Below, piece after piece: positions 14,601 through 25,198 of a DNA stretch of 45,080 bases (positions are counted from its first letter, which is position 1; each line of letters opens with the position of its first letter). Below the pieces are notes generated by a model. The model worked only from the letters and a program-made list of their open reading frames with translations. It searched no databases and had not been told where the DNA came from. A program made the position numbers and the translations under genes. The stretch spans positions 1 through 45,080 of the forward strand of contig BBXU01001574.1 of assembly GCA_001598975.1 (NCBI GenBank), read 5' to 3'. The DNA comes from Parachlorella kessleri. Its lineage: Eukaryota > Chlorophyta > Trebouxiophyceae > Chlorellales > Chlorellaceae.

Positions 14601-16544
14601 CCTAAGACGCACAAGATACACGTCCTTGCAGTGAAAACTCTCATAGGGACAGCGCCGACATGCAGTCCCAAAGATGGATATGGTGCAAAATGCTGCGGCC
14701 CCTGTGGTGCCTGGCCTGGCCACTTTTGAGCCTTTGTGACTCACTTCTCCAGCGACTTGATGGTGTGCCGGGGACCCAGGATCTCCTTGAACCCTTCCCA
14801 GAAGTTTTTCAGGAAGATCGGCTTCTGCATGTAGTCTGCAGGAGCATGACGAGCAGGGCTAGCGACAGGGAGTCAGATGTCGACAGGACAAGGACCATCA
14901 AGTGCTGAGGTAGCGTTTGACTGACATGCGTGCTGGGATGTTTGGTGGCCCATCTATGCGAGGCTGACGCTCCCTGGCTAAAGTCAAATGACAACACAGC
15001 ATGCAGAGATAATGGCAATCGTGGCCTTTCTTGACAAGGATTTGCACTCGGTGACCAGTACGGCCTCACCCCAAGCACCCTTCTTCCCTGCATCAGTGCA
15101 TCCACCAGACGGGTGAAGACTCACCTGTCTCCTTCATGACTGCAAAGAAGGTGGCCACCTCCTCCTGCTCCGGGGTCAGGTCCACCGGCAAGCCGTCATA
15201 GAGTATCTTGACGCCATGGGGGGTATACTCAGGCGGGAACATCACCCCATGGTGCCGCAACGAGTTCCACCGAATCTACAACCAAACATAACCGCAGGGC
15301 AGGTTGCACAAGAACACAGTCTGCAGCACAGAGTACATGGTACAAAAGGGGAAAGAAGCATGTGAACCCCGCTGTAAGCCAGCAGGCCTGCTTGTAGCCA
15401 GGCTAGTCTAGTTCCCCTGGCCAGCCCAACAGGTCACGCTGAACCGCCATACGGTATAGCCTTCCCAGCTGGACGAGGGACGAGAGAGCTGGCTTGACTT
15501 GCCTTCTCAACTCATGTAGTACCCTTCCACAGCCCCAGCAAACAACAAGCTCGGCCCACCTCGTCCCCATTCTGTGACTCCCCCCCCTCCCCGCTCCTGC
15601 TGCGCTTGGCCCGGCCCCCATCACTGTCGGAGGCTGCTGCTGGTTTCCGCTTCCGCCGGGGCTTGTCTCCCTCCGACTCTGACTTGACCCGCTTTGTTGC
15701 TGGCTTCTTGCCTGCAGCCGCGCTGGACCTGGCTGTAAGGCATACTGGATCTGGGGGTCGAATCGACAGCAGGGGTATCGAGTGCCACGTAAGCGGAGGT
15801 GTCCCAACCTGGGAACTATAGTACCAACCCTGCAACCAGCCAACCGCAGCACCCACCTGCTCCCGAGAGGCTTTGCCTACGCTGCTGCAGAGGCACGTCC
15901 TCCTCACTATCGCTATCACTCTCTAGCACCTCCCGTTTGAGAGCTGGCTTGGGAGCTGGCTTGGGCCTGGGCGCTGTGGGCAGCATCACAGCATCATCTA
16001 GTAGTGCGGCCGACGGCTTCCTAGCTGCAGCCCCTGCTGCTGGTTGGGGCTTTTTTGCTGCTGCTGGCGCTGCTGCTGCGGGCCTTGCAGCAGAAACTGG
16101 TCTGGCTGCAGTGGCCGGTTTGCTAGCACTGGCCTTCCTGGCTGCCAGCGGCAAGTCAGCTTCACTATCCGAGTCGCTTTGAATTACCACACGTCCCTTG
16201 GGCGGCACCACCGGCTTGGGTGGTGCGCCTGCAGACTTGACTGCAGGTGCCGCTGCTGCTGGCTGCGGTGGCCTTGGAGGCGCTGCAGCCTCGTGTGCCA
16301 GCGTGGCTGGAGCAGCTGCGGCTGCGGCTGCTGCTACTGGAGGCTTGCCAGCTCCAACAGGTTCAGGCGGCGGAGCAAGGCCAGTGCCGTTGGCTAGGGC
16401 AGCCTTGGTCCCTGCTGCCTCTGAGGCTGTTGCTCCGGGAACTTTGGGGTGCTCAGGGGCCCGGTTAAGTCCGTTAGGGGCAGCGATGGGCGCCATGGCA
16501 GCTTGTCTAGCACCAAGAGGAACATCGTCCTCACTATCACTCAT
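8699..16544 (-). CDS. TOP1: DNA topoisomerase I (type IB, eukaryotic nuclear)
   Basis: Eighteen exons: 16544-15857, 15732-15560, 15275-15125, 14835-14745, 14501-14432, 13843-13763, 13344-13197, 12967-12829, 12449-12356, 12035-11937, 11606-11459, 11247-11156, 10878-10768, 10394-10293, 9875-9802, 9588-9528, 9176-9100 and 8795-8699. The sum is 2496 nt, 831 residues, without a frame break. The enzyme relaxes supercoils by transient single-strand cleavage through a 3'-phosphotyrosine. The catalytic set is present: Arg in LALRAGHEK, Lys in GKDSIRY, Arg in FRTYNAS, His in CNHQR, and the nucleophile Tyr at about residue 791 in [10 protein letters not shown]. The core DNA-binding domain begins at RWNSLRHHG. 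Residues 1-230 are Ala/Pro-rich and disordered, with three repeats of an SDSE-DxPL motif. The intron after exon 9 uses a GC donor. The intron 13844-14431 holds a 111-bp tandem duplication. Confidence 0.96.
14183..14404. repeat. 111-bp tandem duplication in a TOP1 intron
   Basis: Two head-to-tail copies, 14183-14293 and 14294-14404, of 111 bp each. By eye they differ at one position (T in GGTGATGATT against C in GGTGACGATT). Copy 2 ends about 27 bases before the 5' splice site region of the intron (transcribed on the minus strand). The near identity indicates a recent duplication, or an assembly artefact at a repeat. Confidence 0.93.
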
Positions 16545-18316
16545 GGTGCGCGATCACTTGCTCAAAGGTCCACTACTTTGTCGAGGCACTGACACACGCC
16601 AACTGCAAGGCCGGCAACTTCCACTGTGGGATGCGAAACAGCAAGCTGCGCGCCCAGCAGCACCAAGAGCAGATCACAGCAACCACCGAAGTACGATGGC
16701 ATTGCAGGGCAATGATGGGAGTTTTGCTTCTCCGTGTCGGGCCGTTTTTCACTCCCGCGCTCCGGCTGCAGGTTTAGGCCCTTATAGGGCCACCAGTGCT
16801 CAGGTTGCACGCCATTAGGATGTCAGACCCACTGGTTTTGGTTAGACACACGACCCTAGTGTCGGTCCGCACCTTAAGTATGGTATTCACACCATACTGG
16901 GTGGACCAGTTGCCTGGCATGGTCAACGCAGAAGAGAAGCAGGTGGTTTTCTCACCGTTTGCAGGGTAGTTCAAGAGACTACAGCTTTTAACTGAGTATC
17001 TTAGTATCTGAACTGGCTGGTGTGCTCTCGGCTTTGGGCTTGGCTTAAAACTAGCCTTCACATACGGTATTAGCATGGGTGGCAGGTAGTGCGAACAGGG
17101 AGCGAGAGATGAGCTGGACTGACAGGGGCTGGATGCAGAGTGTGCCTGAGTTCTTATCCAGTAGTTCTCTCCCCAAGAAAGAAGAGCTAAGTGGTGGCAA
17201 ATTTGCCACCTTTAAAGCTGGTGCAAATGAGGGTTTCTTTCAGTGCGCTTGCAGTTTGTCTCCCCTTTCTACTCCTGCCTGCTTTTTGACGCAGCTGGCA
17301 CCCGCCACACTGCTGTCTGATCCCCTTCCCGTCACATACATTTCCACCTTAAATGAGGGTTTGGGGGCTTGCCTAAGTTTCTGAGCCAGTAGGTTTCTTA
17401 TGAGGCAAACCTTGACGACAGCTGAGCCTAGATGGTTCAACGCCAAGGAATGCTTCAATTTATATCGGCGCTTTCAACACAGCCAGCCTACAGTAGGATG
17501 TGCTAAGGAGCGTGCACCTGGGTGCTTGCTACCTGCTTCCCCGTCACGGTGAACACGCTTGCAAGCAAGTCAAGTTCTGCAGTATGTTGATACCAATCAG
17601 CAAGGCACAAAGCCGTCAAAAAGATATGGCGTGCGTAGGCAGGCTAGCCAAGACCAGAGGGGCATATCAAATGCCATTTGATATGCCAGTGGCCGCCCAG
17701 ACATGACTGAATGCAGCTATCTGTGCATAAGAAAGCCAACAGCATGCCGTGCAGTCCCCCAGAACAGAGTGTACGCGGCGGGCCGCAAAGTGACGGCATC
17801 AAGGGAGAGCTCGCGGTGGCAGGGCTTCAAAGGTCAGCAAGGCTTTCAACCGTGAGTTGCTGCATCCATTGTTCACTTCTTCACCTCGGCACCGGTGGTG
17901 GGCCTGCACCGCACGGGAGGGGGGGCAGCCAGACAATCACTCCATCTTGCACCCTCAGGAGACCTCATAATCACACCATGCACCCCCTGGGTTCCCGCCA
18001 ACCCGTTTGAACCCAGTCAAAACTTTGATAGGATTTCTGGCCACCCTTGCACCACAACCCCCTGCATGGCCCTGCACTTGCCCCACCTCGCATCGCAGGT
18101 AATGTGTGGTCAAGAGAGAGCAGGCTGGAAAGCACCCTTAGTACCCTGCCTCGCAAAATGCAGACCACTGCATAACCGCGCTCATCCGTCACAGTCAAAC
18201 GGTGCAAGCACCGCACCCCTTCCTACGTTGTCGGGAACTCCCAACATGCGCCTTCCAGCCTAACCAGCGATAAAGTATGCAGGCCAGCCTGTTTGATTAG
18301 GGAAGGGCAATGCCAC
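16545..18316. other. Intergenic: TOP1 upstream region and phosphate carrier 3' flank
   Basis: About 1.8 kb between two minus-strand genes. It should contain the TOP1 promoter and 5' leader, nearest 16545, and the 3' untranslated region of the carrier, nearest 18316. The short ORFs show no domain, coding bias or splice-supported extension. A 27-nt palindrome at 17661-17687 is the only structured element I noticed. Confidence 0.5.
17661..17687. repeat. 27-nt near-perfect palindrome
   Basis: Two 13-nt arms, GGCATATCAAATG and its exact complement, are separated by a single C. It lies in the intergenic region between TOP1 and the phosphate carrier. It could be a dimeric protein-binding site, a cruciform or a remnant of an inverted repeat; nothing decides among these. 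Confidence 0.9.
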
Positions 18317-21300
18317 TCACAGTCCCACGAAGACCTTGAAGGCGTCGTAGATGCCCCACTGCAGGCCAGTGAGGGTACCAATCATGATGATACGCAGCGG
18401 CAGGCCGCGGGTGAACAGCGCCACCCAGCCCATCTCCTTGATAATCTCGCCTGCAGCGGGTACGCATGACATACGTCAGTATGATAGGGCTGGAGACACC
18501 CACTGCCGGCCGCTAGTAGCCGCTGCCCCTAGCCTATCTCCTTGACAATCTGGGTGCAGAGAGCGGTAGCAGGCGGGCTCAAAATCAGTGGGAAGCAGTC
18601 TGGCATGTGGCAGCTCTGGGGAACCATGGCAGAAAGGCGGAAGCCAGGCTGTAACAGGCAAATTGCCTGCTGTCCAACACATCCTTGAAGAAGCTGAGCG
18701 CCCGAGCTGACACAGGGAAGCTTCCAGCTTGGCCCCCAGGCGAAGCCATGCATCCCAGCCCCAGACCATGCCCCTTGTGGCTATGAGATTAACCCACTCT
18801 CCAAGCATAGTCACATAGCCACAGGGTGCACCTCCCACGAGACAGCCCACAGAACACAATGCCGTGGTCACGCACCAGCGGACACGCCCTTGGTCGCATT
18901 CAGCTTGGACACCAGGTTGTCTGCGGGGTGAGACACGATGGCGCAGAGCACTCCCGCAATGTACCCGGCAGCGAACGACACGCCCAGCTGCTCCGTCTTG
19001 CTGCACTCGCTGCGCGGCTTGGGCACCACGTACTTGTACAGCGCTTGGACCACGTTCTCAAAGGCAGCTGCAGGCATATCAAGCACGGGGCGCAGAGTCA
19101 TGAGGCTTGGACCACTGCGCCTTCTGCAGCAAATGGTTTTGTCAGCAGCACGTGCAAGGCTTGGGCCCACTGCAAGCCTGTGGAGCGCTGCAAACTACAA
19201 ACTCTTTAAGGGCTATGCGGATAGGAGCTGGGAGAAGACCAATCTCAGACTGTCGGAGAGTGTCCCACACAGTTGCTGTGTAGGAAGCGGTGAGATGCCC
19301 GTGTAAACCCGACCCATTAGACGACCTGGCCATGCCACCAGGCCATTTACACCATGCAGCACGCACCGCACCAGGTGACCAATTGCTGCCAACACAGTAA
19401 CAAGCCAGCCACTCACCAAACTTCATCATGGTGTAGGGGATCTGGCGGCCCCACAGTGGTGTCACACCCTTGAACAGCCTGCAGAAACAAGGAGGGTAGC
19501 ACTTAATGATGGCACAGGGATCCGGAGGTCGCACATCTCAAGAGCCTGCAGGTACAGGTTTCAATGTGATAACACTGATGAGCACCCCAGCGACTAGTGG
19601 CATGAGCCGCAAAGCACACCCTTGAGCCGCAGCCATGGCAAGGGCCAGGCGCGTGCCCTTTTTTGTACCTTGTGACACCTATAGTGCAGGTAACTCGAGC
19701 CATCACCATGGCCACTGTCAAAGAACGTCTTGCAAGCACATAGGACCTTGGCATCCAAGCAACAAAGACAAGCATCGCAGACAGCCGCAGTGCAGTGCAC
19801 CTACCCTGCCACGCCCTCCTGCTGCACAAACTTGGGCAGGCCGTCAGCAAAGCCGCGAGCGTAGCCTGGCACTGTCTGCACCTTCACCTGCAGCTCAAGA
19901 AACACATGATGTTCAGCGACACATATGCACACACGTAACTGTCACCTCTGGCTGTGTCACAACTATACAAAGCAGAGTAAGGACCTGCTGAACGTGCAAG
20001 GCAAGCACATCCCATGTGCTTGCAGAGGTGACTGCCAGCTTGGGGAGAAGTGATAGGCGGCAGGCGTACTATAAACAGCAGCACAGCAGTAACGGCAGCA
20101 TGCCGCTAGCCAGTGCATTGTCCTGAGCCTGTAGCAGATCGCTAGGCTTTTCTCGCAATATCTTTTTGCCGGCTTCAAATAACTACTGCTGGCTTCAAGG
20201 CTACTACTCCTGGCTTCAAGGATATTACTGCGCAGCGCCCGTGGGCTTTCCTGGGGGTAGCATTCACCCGTCCCCAACCCTCCCGGTCGGTCACTCCCAG
20301 CTGACGGACTTCCAGCACGGAAGCCTGCCACTCAGCCCCGCATTTTCGGTCCCGAGGGGCAGAGGGTACGGTCAGTACGCTCCATAACCCCACCAGCTTG
20401 ACTTGCTCACAACGGGCCTGAATATCCATCGCCTGCTCATGTGGACGGGCTAGAACATTCCCTGACCCGCAGGCTACGACTAATTCTGACCCACCTTTAC
20501 AGCCTCGAAGGGGCATAGGGCAATGTCGGCGATGAACTCTGCCGAGGCGGAGCCAGCCAGGAAGATGAGGGTCTGGTACTTCTTGGCATTCTCGGGGCCC
20601 GCCAGGTCAGCATAGGTCCTGAAATGTCACAACATAATTCTGACGGCCAGAACTCGGTCAACTTTGGCAGCCGATTCCAACACATCTGCCAAGTCACAGC
20701 AGCAGCAGCAGCAGCAGCAATTTTCTCAAAGGAAGCCAAGCACGTAGGCAATCTCAGATTTCCACCCAAGTCCCTGAACCCCCAACTCACTTCTTGAAGT
20801 ACTCATAGAAGCCGAACTTGCAGGCTCCCTGTGCAGAGTAGCCGAATGCTGTGGGCACCCAGCCCTTGAAGAGGCCGCGGGCCCCCTGCTCCGCCACGAT
20901 GGTGCGGAAGCCGGCAAAGATGCCTGGGTACTTGGCAGGGCTGATTTGCATGTTGCACTTGACCACATCCAAGGGGGTGACCATGGTGTGGGTGATGCCG
21001 CACGAAAGGATGCCGCCGATGCCGCAGGCAAGGTAGTCTGCAGACAGGGAGGGAGGCAGCAAGGAGATAGGACGATAAGCTAGTCAGTGACGAGTTGATA
21101 CAGGCTGTTGCAAGCATATCAAGCTGTGGCATCTGTTGAGAAGGGGCCGCAGTGCAAGTAGCACTGCTACAAACATAGGCGCCAGGCAGAGACATCACAG
21201 GTATGGAGCACGCAAGCCAGTCTACGTGCTCTAGTAAGAGCAGCACGGAAGAAGCAGACCCAACAGCAGTGGTCGCAAGGACGTCACAGCCTCCCAACAA

Positions 21301-21808
21301 CGACCCATTCCCCAACTCACAGTCCTGCACCAATAAGAAGCAACAGAGGTCAACAGCGTGGCCCACACCAGTTGATTATGGGGGCAGCCGTGATGACTAA
21401 CCGCCCACCCCAGCTAGCCAGCAAGCCAACCCTTTGCTACACTGGCACCATTGCTCAACAGCGTGAATTGTTCACTATAATTAGCCAAGCTGCAGTGTTA
21501 AGCTGGCAGCCTCACTAGGTTCTCAGCAGGCAGTCGTTCGGTGACCAAGGCGGGTTAACACTGAGTACTAATAAAATAGAGGCAGTTCTCTTAGTCGGAT
21601 CGCTTACCCTGCTGTACATCTTGATGCCGCCCTCCGCCGGGGCATAGGCGGTCACTGGCAGTGCCTGCATGAACTTCTGTTTCAGGGTGCTCTCTGCGGG
21701 GCTATAGACCGCCGGCTGCTGCTGCTCCTGCCTAGACACGGCTGCCAAAGCAGACATGCTCAGAGTGGGGGTGGTGTACAGCCCGGAGGGCAAGCCAAAG
21801 GGAGCCAT
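18317..21808 (-). CDS. PHT3: Mitochondrial phosphate carrier (SLC25A3/PHT3 family)
   Basis: Seven exons: 21808-21608, 21037-20791, 20618-20495, 19887-19805, 19478-19417, 19067-18876 and 18450-18317, about 347 residues. The protein imports phosphate with protons into the mitochondrial matrix for ATP synthesis. It has three carrier repeats with signature segments PLDVVKCNMQ, PFEAVKVKVQ and PADNLVSKLN. Family-specific blocks include GITHTMVTPLDVVKCNMQ, GWVPTAFGYSAQGACKFG and LWGRQIPYTMMKF. The first exon (67 residues, starting MAPFGLPSG) is a presequence-like, low-conservation leader ending GGIKMYSR. Exons 2-7 are mutually in frame. The first intron does not fit: the GTAAGC donor at 21607 is phase 0, while exon 2 needs a phase 1 entry. 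Introns contain a 21-bp triple repeat and a CAG tract. Confidence 0.93.
20171..20232. repeat. Imperfect 20-21-bp tandem triplication in a carrier intron
   Basis: Three successive units each begin GGCTTCAA and end in a TACTxCx segment (20171-20190, 20191-20211, 20212-20232). They sit in the intron 19888-20494 of the phosphate carrier gene. The repeat is small and degenerate. Confidence 0.85.
20697..20719. repeat. (CAG)n microsatellite in a carrier intron
   Basis: About eight CAG units in the intron 20619-20790 of the phosphate carrier gene. On the transcribed strand this is a CTG tract within the intron. It is non-coding in this gene model. Confidence 0.9.
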
Positions 21809-22197
21809 GGCTACAACAAGTACACCCTTCAAGTCTGGACCTGCGAGTTTCCCCTCGATCAACAAGGGTTCCAAGGACACCAATGTGTCGCCTCGCCGTC
21901 GGGTTATGGAAGCGGGGTTAGTGGGGCTAAGTAATCAACGCCGGTATTCCGTGGGGTTTCCCTCCTAATGCAAACATTCCTAGCGGGAAGCCTTGGACTG
22001 CAGCACTACAGCTAGCTGCAGCTCCACTCTCCTGTGCTCTCAATTTCAGCACCAAACTCTGGCAAAGGTACGCTGTCCTTCGAACCCTTGCCTTCGGTGT
22101 GCTTAACTTGACGATCGATCTGTCCACAGCAGCACGGGTACCGAGCAGAATTATTTCAGGTACACTAGTGTGAGCAGAGAACGGACCGACTGTGGCG
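21809..22197. promoter_or_regulatory. Divergent intergenic region, phosphate carrier / CCDC96-like gene
   Basis: About 390 bases separate the two start codons, so both promoters and 5' leaders must fit here. No TATA box or named element is evident. The pairing of a mitochondrial carrier with a ciliary gene may be accidental. Confidence 0.45.
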
Positions 22198-24771
22198 ATG
22201 GACGGTGAGCCAGGGGAGAGTCAGGCAGGGTCCAGCGGTCGCCAGGAGCCTGCCGCACCACAACCTACCAATAGGGCTGAAGAGCAGGACACGCTTGCAC
22301 ATGCACCAGCACAGGAGGCAGGGGCGCAGAGTGCTGAGCAGCAGCAGAGCTGCCTTGAGGCAAGAGTGCAGAGTGCGGAGCAGCAGCAGAGTTGCTCTGA
22401 GGAGGGTGCTACAAGTGGTGTTGACGGCTCCAGGCGCTCTACAGCCCTTGGAACGTGTGAGGCTGAAAAGCCTACGGAGTGGTCTGCTGAGGCACTTTGC
22501 AGCTTAAGGCTCCTTGTGCGGGAGGACGGCAGGGTACGGGTGGATATTATCTGCGTTGAGAGTCAGCCACCAGCACTATCGGCAAACTCCGCCACACAAG
22601 GCAGCAATGGGACAGTGGACCTCCTGCAGCAGGTGACGCCTGATGCACCAACAGGTTCAGGTTGGGATCAGCCAGGCGTTTCCTCCGCAACGGCAGCCAG
22701 CAACCCCGCTAGCATACATAATGCTCCTCAACGCGAGCAGCCTCAAGACACAGGGTTGAGCTCCGGACAAGAGCAGTCTGACCAGCTGGCCAGCCTACAA
22801 GCGACCCGGCAGCGCTTGCTGGAGGAGAACTCTCTCCTACAGCGGGCAGCAAGGGCATACATTGATGCTGGAAGCAAGGCCACCAAGCAGTCTATGGTTG
22901 ATGCATCTAACATGGCAGGGATTGAGCAGCGCTACATGTTAGGTCTACAGCAGCTGCAGAGGCTATTGGGACAGCGGGCTGCTGCACAAGCACGGATGCA
23001 AAAGGCACTTGCGCCTGAGAAGGTGAGACTGTAATGCCATTGTCCTACACACTTGGTGCTTTTGTTCCCACCTTAGCTTGCACAGCCTTGTGCTACTCAC
23101 TGCAGGAGAAGCTGGCCGCCGCCCAGGCCCACATGGAGGCTCACCGCCAGTCGTTCCTCAGCTTCATAGCCCAGGCTGCTGAGGCAGCCAAGCGAGGGAC
23201 AACTGGACCGAGCAAGGCCGCTCACTTAAATGAGGTAGCCCTGCACACCCACATGTATGATATCTGGACAGAGGTGTCAGGGCCAGGAAAACGGCAGGCA
23301 GTCTATGTCAGATATAAGCACGTGAGCAAGGCAGGGACTGCATGTTGCATATGTTTGCACTGGTGTCAGAAAGTCCGTGTTTTCCGGCTTCCCTATTGTT
23401 ATCATGCACTTCTGCTTCTCCAGGCCATGCAGGGCTTTCAGGTCCTTGAGCCGCCTAAGGCGGCAGAAGTGCAGGCCCTGCGCTTGAAGAATGCCGACCT
23501 ACAACACGACATTGAGCGCATTGAGCGCAAGCTCAAAGACAGTGACAGGCTGTCAGGTGTGTGCGGGGTAGCCAGCTTTGCGAGCTAACCCATGGCAAGG
23601 TGTATGCGATGCCTCTATGGCTGCAGGAGTGTACTGTGTGATTCGTCAAGCCAACGATGCAGCACAATGCGGGGTCTCCCAGGCCAGTCCAAAGGCTTGA
23701 CGGGCTGCAGTTCTGCCCTGGCACCTTGTGAACGGCAGGTTGCCTGCTTGGGCCCTCCTGCACTGCAGATGGGCTGCACCTCATTGACTTCGAGCAGCTC
23801 AAGATCGAGAACAGCACCCTGTCCTACAAGACCGAGGCACTGAGCTCGGAGGTGCAGAAGCTGAGGGGCAAGCTGACACAGACCATCCAGATGGCTGCCC
23901 ACTCTAAGGAGAAGCTGTACTGCGTTAGCGAGGAGAAGCGCTGCCTAGAGGAAAGGTCAGGGGTTCAGATGGCCGGGGCGGCAGTGTAATTGATATGAAG
24001 TGATGCCATTGCAGGTCCCCTTTACTCAAAGTGAGCAGCCTTAGAAGGCGGATGGGTGTTGAGGCCATGGGGCCTGGAGGTTCGATAGCTGTCGTGTTAC
24101 GGGATTGTCTGCCAAGAGACAGCTGGTGCAGTTGAGGCTTATTGAGCGGCTCATCCCAACCTTGTAGTCCAAACCCTCTTCTCATGCTCCCGTGCAGGCT
24201 GCAGGCCACAGAGGAGCAGCTGACACGCGCACGCCTAGATCTGGCTGCTGCCAAGGCTCGGCGTGAGGCATTGCAGGGCACAAGGGCTAACCTGCGAAAA
24301 GACTGGGACCGCATCACAGACGGCCGGTGCCTGGCGGACATGAAGGGACAGGTGGGCTGATGAGCCTGCAGCAGCTGTCGCACCAAAGTTGAGGTGGTTC
24401 TTCATGAGCGTCATTGGGGGTGCCCAACCCTGGGTGTGGCAGAGTGTGCTGGGCACTGGGAGGCCTTGAGAGGCTCGCCTGTGGCATGGCCTTCATGAGC
24501 ACGTGTTGATCGGGCACAGTTGTTGCTCACAGCCTTGCCTCAGCCTCTGCCAAGTAAGGGCGACTCACCCCCTGTTCGTGACCAGGGCTTGCTTGCAGGC
24601 GGCACATTGCACAGTTGGTGTGACTGAGCTTGTGTCACATGCCCCAACCCAAAGGCCTTGTTGTTACTGGGTCCGCTGGTGCAGGACTTGAAGCTGGCAG
24701 AGCTGCAGGCAAAGCGGGATCAGCTGCAGCGCACTTACACCGCCCTGACAGCTACTGCGCTGCGGAAGTAG
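22198..24771 (+). CDS. CCDC96: CCDC96/CFAP184-like ciliary coiled-coil protein
   Basis: Six exons: 22198-23022, 23106-23234, 23424-23556, 23769-23955, 24198-24351 and 24685-24771, giving 1515 nt and 504 residues in one frame. Residues 1 to about 200 are low-complexity, with a duplicated QSAEQQQSC segment near residues 40-65. From about 200 to the C-terminus the protein is nearly continuous coiled coil. The block DGLHLIDFEQLKIEN (from residue 363) is the hallmark of the CCDC113/CCDC96 domain family (DUF4201). The acidic N-terminal half and the position of that block near the C-terminus favour CCDC96 over the shorter CCDC113. In ciliates, algae and animals the CCDC96-CCDC113 complex is an axonemal component near the radial spokes and nexin-dynein regulatory complex. 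Its presence suggests the alga has, or recently had, motile cilia. Confidence 0.75.
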
Positions 24772-25198
24772 CACTGCATATGCAAGCCCAAAGTTGTTCA
24801 GTGGCTATCTCGCTATGGGAATTCTATTCCAGGGAACACCTGACAGTACATATGATAGCCGATTGTTCACCCAAGTATTCTGCGGCATGTCTAAGGCCTG
24901 CTGAAAGCTACACAAATGTTACAAATGCTGCAGCCTCTGGGTACTTTTAAATGTGAAGTAGTTGCAGGTGCCACTGGCCTCATGGACCATGCCATGCATG
25001 TCCTAACCTGGACAGAGGGTCTTGCTGCTAGCAATGACTGGCATGGAACGCTTTGGTAATTCAAACAAGTTGGTCACTAAGGTTGAAAAGCGCAGGAATA
25101 ATGTTTTGCATTACCTAAAGCGCAGCACGGCTCAGCATGACGCCCATCCATGCGGATTGTGGGGCAAATCCTGTCTGTTTTCGCAACTTACGGCTGCA
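24772..25198. other. Intergenic: CCDC96-like 3' flank and BTB-MATH upstream region
   Basis: About 430 bases between two plus-strand genes. An open frame runs from 25022 into the first BTB exon, so a longer N-terminus of the next protein is possible. I see no other feature. Confidence 0.45.

Noticed and set aside
15799..16818. Long plus-strand ORFs (127 and 206 residues) opposite TOP1
   Set aside because: They are antisense shadows of the Ala/Pro-rich TOP1 first exon; composition explains the open frames and no family features are present.
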